Shown piece after piece: positions 15,263 through 18,150 of a DNA stretch of 18,150 nt. The stretch spans positions 14,490 through 32,639 of the forward strand of contig DHOX01000064.1 of NCBI GenBank assembly GCA_002409785.1, written 5' to 3'. The stretch is from Prevotella sp. UBA5379 (GTDB lineage: Bacteria > Bacteroidota > Bacteroidia > Bacteroidales > Bacteroidaceae). How positions within the stretch are numbered: the stretch's first letter is position 1; each line of letters opens with the position of its first letter. The notes beneath the pieces were generated by a model. That model was not told the DNA's origin, ran no database searches, and saw only the letters and a program-made list of their open reading frames with translations. The position numbers were made by a program, and so were the translations under genes.

Positions 15263-15270
15263 TATCTTTG
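15263..15270 (+). promoter_or_regulatory. -7 element for the phosphate transporter gene
   Basis: TATCTTTG matches the Bacteroidales TAnnTTTG element exactly and lies 29 bases upstream of the ATG at 15300. The expected -33 TTTG is missing; the phased GTAAC repeats end 10 bases upstream, as expected for an activator-dependent promoter. Confidence 0.65.
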
Positions 15271-15299
15271 CAAACACAAAAATCAACAACTGGATTATT

Positions 15300-17549
15300 A
15301 TGAGTGGCATTTATTTATGCATTTTAATTTTTCTACTGTGCCTGGCTATTTTCGATCTGTTTGTAGGCGTCAGCAATGATGCTGTCAATTTCCTACAACC
15401 GGCCGTAGGTGCACGAGTAGTCAAATTCCGCACGATACTAATCGTCGCCTCATGTGGAGTTATTCTTGGTGCAATCATGTCATCTGGGATGATGGATGTC
15501 GCCCGGCATGGAATCATGATGCCTGACCATTTTTCCTTTAATGAAGTGATGATCATCTTTTTATCTGTCATGGTTACCGATGTAATGGTACTGGATGTAT
15601 TCAATTCACTTGGACTCCCGACATCAACCACTGTATCTATTGTCTTCGATTTACTAGGAGGAACCTTTGCCCTTGCTACAATCAAAATAGCCCACAACAG
15701 TGCTCTATCCTATAGCGTGCTCCTCAATTCCAGTAAAGCTCTAAACGTCATTATCGCCATATTTGTCTCTGTAGCTATCGCATTCTTTTTCGGAGTCATC
15801 GTAATGTGGATTTCACGAATATTCTTTACTTTCAGTTATAAAAAGCATCTGAAATATATCATTGCTATTTTTGGCGGTATTGCTTTCACCACACTGGCTT
15901 ACTTCATTTTCCTGAAGGGTTTGGGGACAAGCCCTTATATCTCTGATACTGCCAGGAACTATATTAATGTAAACACCAACAGGCTGCTGGTCTACACCTT
16001 TATCGCATCAACTATTATCATGGAGATACTCTATCTTTTGCACATTAATATTTTCAAGTTTATTGTGCTGATGGGTACCTTTGCTTTAGCTATGGCTTTT
16101 GCAGGAAATGACCTCGTTAACTTCATCGGCGTACCCCTTGCCGGACTTAGTTCTTTCCAGGACTACATAGCCAATGCCCACGGAGCTGCCCCTTCTGATT
16201 TTATGATGAACTCCCTTATGGCGAGCGCAAAAACCCCGCCGGCCTATCTCCTCATTGCCGGAATCATCATGATCATTGCTATAGGAACTTCAAAGAAGGC
16301 ACAAAAGGTAATCAAGACTTCCGTGGATCTATCTCGCCAGGATGAAGGGGACGAAATGTTCGGCAGTTCTAAAGCTGCACGCGCATTAGTGCGTTTCACT
16401 CAAAATACCGGAAATGCTATTACAACCATCATGCCTGACAAACTCGTCACCTGGATTAATTCTCGTTTCAACAAGAACGAAGTCATTCTTACTGACGACA
16501 AGGCCGCTTTCGACTTGGTGCGGGCTTCAATTAATCTCGTATTGAGTGCAATGCTGATTACTATTGGAACAAATCATAAATTGCCGCTTTCGACAACCTA
16601 TATTACCTTTATGGTCGCCATGGGTTCGTCCTTGGCAGACAGAGCCTGGAGCCGTGAAAGTGCCGTATTCCGCGTGACAGGAGTCTTAAGCGTGATCGGG
16701 GGATGGTTTATTACTGCCGGAGTAGCTTTCATAACTTGCGGAATAGTCTGTCTGATCATGTACTTTGGAGGGTTTCCGGTCCAATTACTTTTTATGGCTT
16801 TGGTCATATTCCTGTTGATTCGCTCTAATCGCAGATATGCTAAAAAAGAAAAAAAGCAAGATGAAGAAGATGATTCCTTCCGTCTGATGATGCGTTTAAG
16901 AGACCCAGAATTAGTTTGGGATCTCTTAAAGAAGCATGTCAGCCACACACAGAGTTATGAGAATCAGTTTGCACTGAAGGAATATAATCAGATCCTGAAT
17001 GGATTAGCCTATGAGGATGTTAGGAGCCTCCGTCATGCAAATAGAGAATTAAAGAATGAACAAAATAATCAGAAGAAATACCGCCGGCAGGAAATGCTCG
17101 GACTGAAAAAGAGCCCATTAGATATTGCCGTTGAACGGAACACCTGGTTTCATCTGGGTGCTAATGCCAACCAGCAGTTTCTCTATAGCCTTCGGCGTAT
17201 GCTGGACCCTATTAAAGAACACGTAGATAACAGCTTCAGCCCTCTTCCGGCAGGTTATGTAAAAGAATTTCAGCCTATGCAGCAACGCATCAATAATCTC
17301 ATGAAAAGTACAGAAGCTGAAATCTCAACGGGCAGCTATGACAACTACCGGGAAATCCTGGCTGAGGCTGATGACTGTAAAGATGAACTGTCCATCCTGA
17401 GGAAGAAACATCTTAACCGCATGCAGGAAGGGGATAACAGTCAGATGCAGATTAATCTGCTGTACCTCAATGTACTTCAGGAAAGCCAGGAATTCTTAAG
17501 TGTAATGAGGCATCAACTCAGGGCAGCAAAGAAATTTATGGAGAACTGA
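15300..17549 (+). CDS. PiT-family inorganic phosphate transporter with C-terminal PhoU-like domain
   Basis: PiT proteins move phosphate (often as a metal-phosphate complex) across the inner membrane with protons or sodium. The family's inverted repeat is visible twice. In the first half it is GVSNDAVNFLQPAVGARV (residues 23-40), then LGLPTSTTVS. In the second it is AGNDLVNFIGVPLAG (268-282), then HKLPLSTTYITF. About ten or more hydrophobic segments run to about residue 510, broken by a charged loop (about 335-395). At 749 residues it is much longer than a bare PiT of about 330-500. The extra 225 residues (about 525-749) form a soluble helical region. Its segments, such as NQQFLYSLRRMLDPIKEHVDN and YLNVLQESQEFLSVMRHQL, resemble PhoU helices, suggesting a built-in regulatory domain. 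The upstream repeats suggest phosphate control. An HD-domain gene follows. Confidence 0.92.
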   Translation: MSGIYLCILIFLLCLAIFDLFVGVSNDAVNFLQPAVGARVVKFRTILIVASCGVILGAIMSSGMMDVARHGIMMPDHFSFNEVMIIFLSVMVTDVMVLDVFNSLGLPTSTTVSIVFDLLGGTFALATIKIAHNSALSYSVLLNSSKALNVIIAIFVSVAIAFFFGVIVMWISRIFFTFSYKKHLKYIIAIFGGIAFTTLAYFIFLKGLGTSPYISDTARNYINVNTNRLLVYTFIASTIIMEILYLLHINIFKFIVLMGTFALAMAFAGNDLVNFIGVPLAGLSSFQDYIANAHGAAPSDFMMNSLMASAKTPPAYLLIAGIIMIIAIGTSKKAQKVIKTSVDLSRQDEGDEMFGSSKAARALVRFTQNTGNAITTIMPDKLVTWINSRFNKNEVILTDDKAAFDLVRASINLVLSAMLITIGTNHKLPLSTTYITFMVAMGSSLADRAWSRESAVFRVTGVLSVIGGWFITAGVAFITCGIVCLIMYFGGFPVQLLFMALVIFLLIRSNRRYAKKEKKQDEEDDSFRLMMRLRDPELVWDLLKKHVSHTQSYENQFALKEYNQILNGLAYEDVRSLRHANRELKNEQNNQKKYRRQEMLGLKKSPLDIAVERNTWFHLGANANQQFLYSLRRMLDPIKEHVDNSFSPLPAGYVKEFQPMQQRINNLMKSTEAEISTGSYDNYREILAEADDCKDELSILRKKHLNRMQEGDNSQMQINLLYLNVLQESQEFLSVMRHQLRAAKKFMEN

Positions 17550-17595
17550 ATCGGAAGGACTTGCATCCTCTTTGAAAAATCTATCCGCTACACCA

Positions 17596-18084
17596 ATGAA
17601 TATACAGCACGCTCAACTTATTGCCGCAATGATGAATTATGATCAGGGAGATGCTAGGCGTATCCAACATTTTATAAAAGTTCACGACTTTGCCACTGCC
17701 ATCGGAACATTAGAACATATTGATCCCGATACCCTGTTTATACTTGAAACAGCAGCCATAGTCCACGATATTGGCATTCATGTTGCTGAAAAGAAATATG
17801 GGGACAGCAATGGAAAACTTCAAGAAAAGGAAGGTCCTGCAGAAGCACAAAAACTCCTTGAAAAGGTTGGAGGATATACTCCCGAACAGATAGAACGGGT
17901 CAAATTCCTCATCGGACATCACCATACTTATACGAACATAAAAGGCATTGACTACCAGATTCTTGTAGAAGCGGACTTTCTTGTGAACATCTACGAAGAC
18001 CAACTTGGAATTGCTGCAATTGAAAATGTCAAACGAACGATTTTCAAGACTAAGACTGGCACACGATTTCTTGAAGATCTATGA
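17596..18084 (+). CDS. Small HD-domain phosphohydrolase
   Basis: The 162-residue soluble protein has the metal-binding HD superfamily pattern: His25 in RIQHFIKVHDFA, the HD pair His57-Asp58 in AAIVHDIGI, a His cluster 108-110 in IGHHHTY, and the closing Asp127 in LVEADFLVN. Such proteins hydrolyse phosphoester bonds, often in nucleotides, but the substrate cannot be told from sequence. The family of small stand-alone HD hydrolases (YpgQ-like) is the nearest match I can suggest. The frame also reaches a TTG at 17572, which adds eight residues; the ATG at 17596 is more likely. It starts 46 bases after the phosphate transporter stop with no terminator or promoter seen in between, so co-transcription and a link to phosphate status are possible. 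Confidence 0.85.
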   Translation: MNIQHAQLIAAMMNYDQGDARRIQHFIKVHDFATAIGTLEHIDPDTLFILETAAIVHDIGIHVAEKKYGDSNGKLQEKEGPAEAQKLLEKVGGYTPEQIERVKFLIGHHHTYTNIKGIDYQILVEADFLVNIYEDQLGIAAIENVKRTIFKTKTGTRFLEDL

Positions 18085-18150
18085 ATCATTTTATAAAGTT
18101 GGGGGATAACCCTCTTATTATGTTTCAGGAATAAAGTGGCTCAAATAATA

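Noticed and set aside
18085..18150. GGGGGATAACCC in the last 66 bases as a possible terminator for the HD gene
   Set aside because: Only three to four pairs can form and no U tract follows. The region is cut by the window edge, so nothing can be claimed.

Overview
The window looks like core chromosome of a Bacteroidota bacterium, most likely order Bacteroidales. The signs are several copies of the Bacteroidales -7 promoter element TAnnTTTG a short way upstream of start codons, few Shine-Dalgarno sequences, a Bacteroidota-type DUF4290-murA gene pair, and protein sequences throughout that read like Bacteroides/Prevotella relatives. Genus cannot be fixed from this alone. There are no rRNA or tRNA genes, insertion sequences, phage genes or CRISPR arrays.

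Left part (1-2707), minus strand. The order of transcription is yicC (YicC/YloC-type endoribonuclease), gmk (guanylate kinase) and nadD (NaMN adenylyltransferase), followed by the 5' end of a membrane protein gene that runs off the window edge and has its own well-formed promoter. A strong hairpin separates yicC from gmk. A 45-codon reading frame of doubtful status sits between gmk and nadD, and its stop overlaps the nadD start.

Middle part (2708-8910), plus strand. A divergent promoter region separates yicC from tsaB (tRNA t6A synthesis). It is followed by a DUF4290 gene of unknown function, murA, rimM, dxr and rseP, with short gaps, ending at a pair of hairpins of which the second is a convincing intrinsic terminator. 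This set joins translation quality (t6A, 30S maturation) to envelope building (peptidoglycan precursor, isoprenoid/undecaprenyl supply, site-2 protease). MurA has aspartate where most bacteria have the fosfomycin-reactive cysteine.

Right part (8911-18150), plus strand. An AT-rich leader with a good Bacteroidales promoter drives gltB-gltD, the two subunits of NADPH glutamate synthase, with a stem-loop between them and a strong terminator after gltD. Next comes a PiT-family phosphate transporter with a long C-terminal cytosolic domain that looks PhoU-like. It is preceded by 11-bp-phased GTAAC repeats resembling a Pho box and placed where a -33 element would be. A small HD-domain phosphohydrolase gene follows closely.

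Most of the window is ordinary housekeeping DNA, and I do not see a new defence or mobile system. The points most worth a second look are the phased repeat array upstream of the phosphate transporter, the transporter's fused C-terminal domain, the Asp-type MurA, the DUF4290 gene, and a few intergenic hairpins and repeats.
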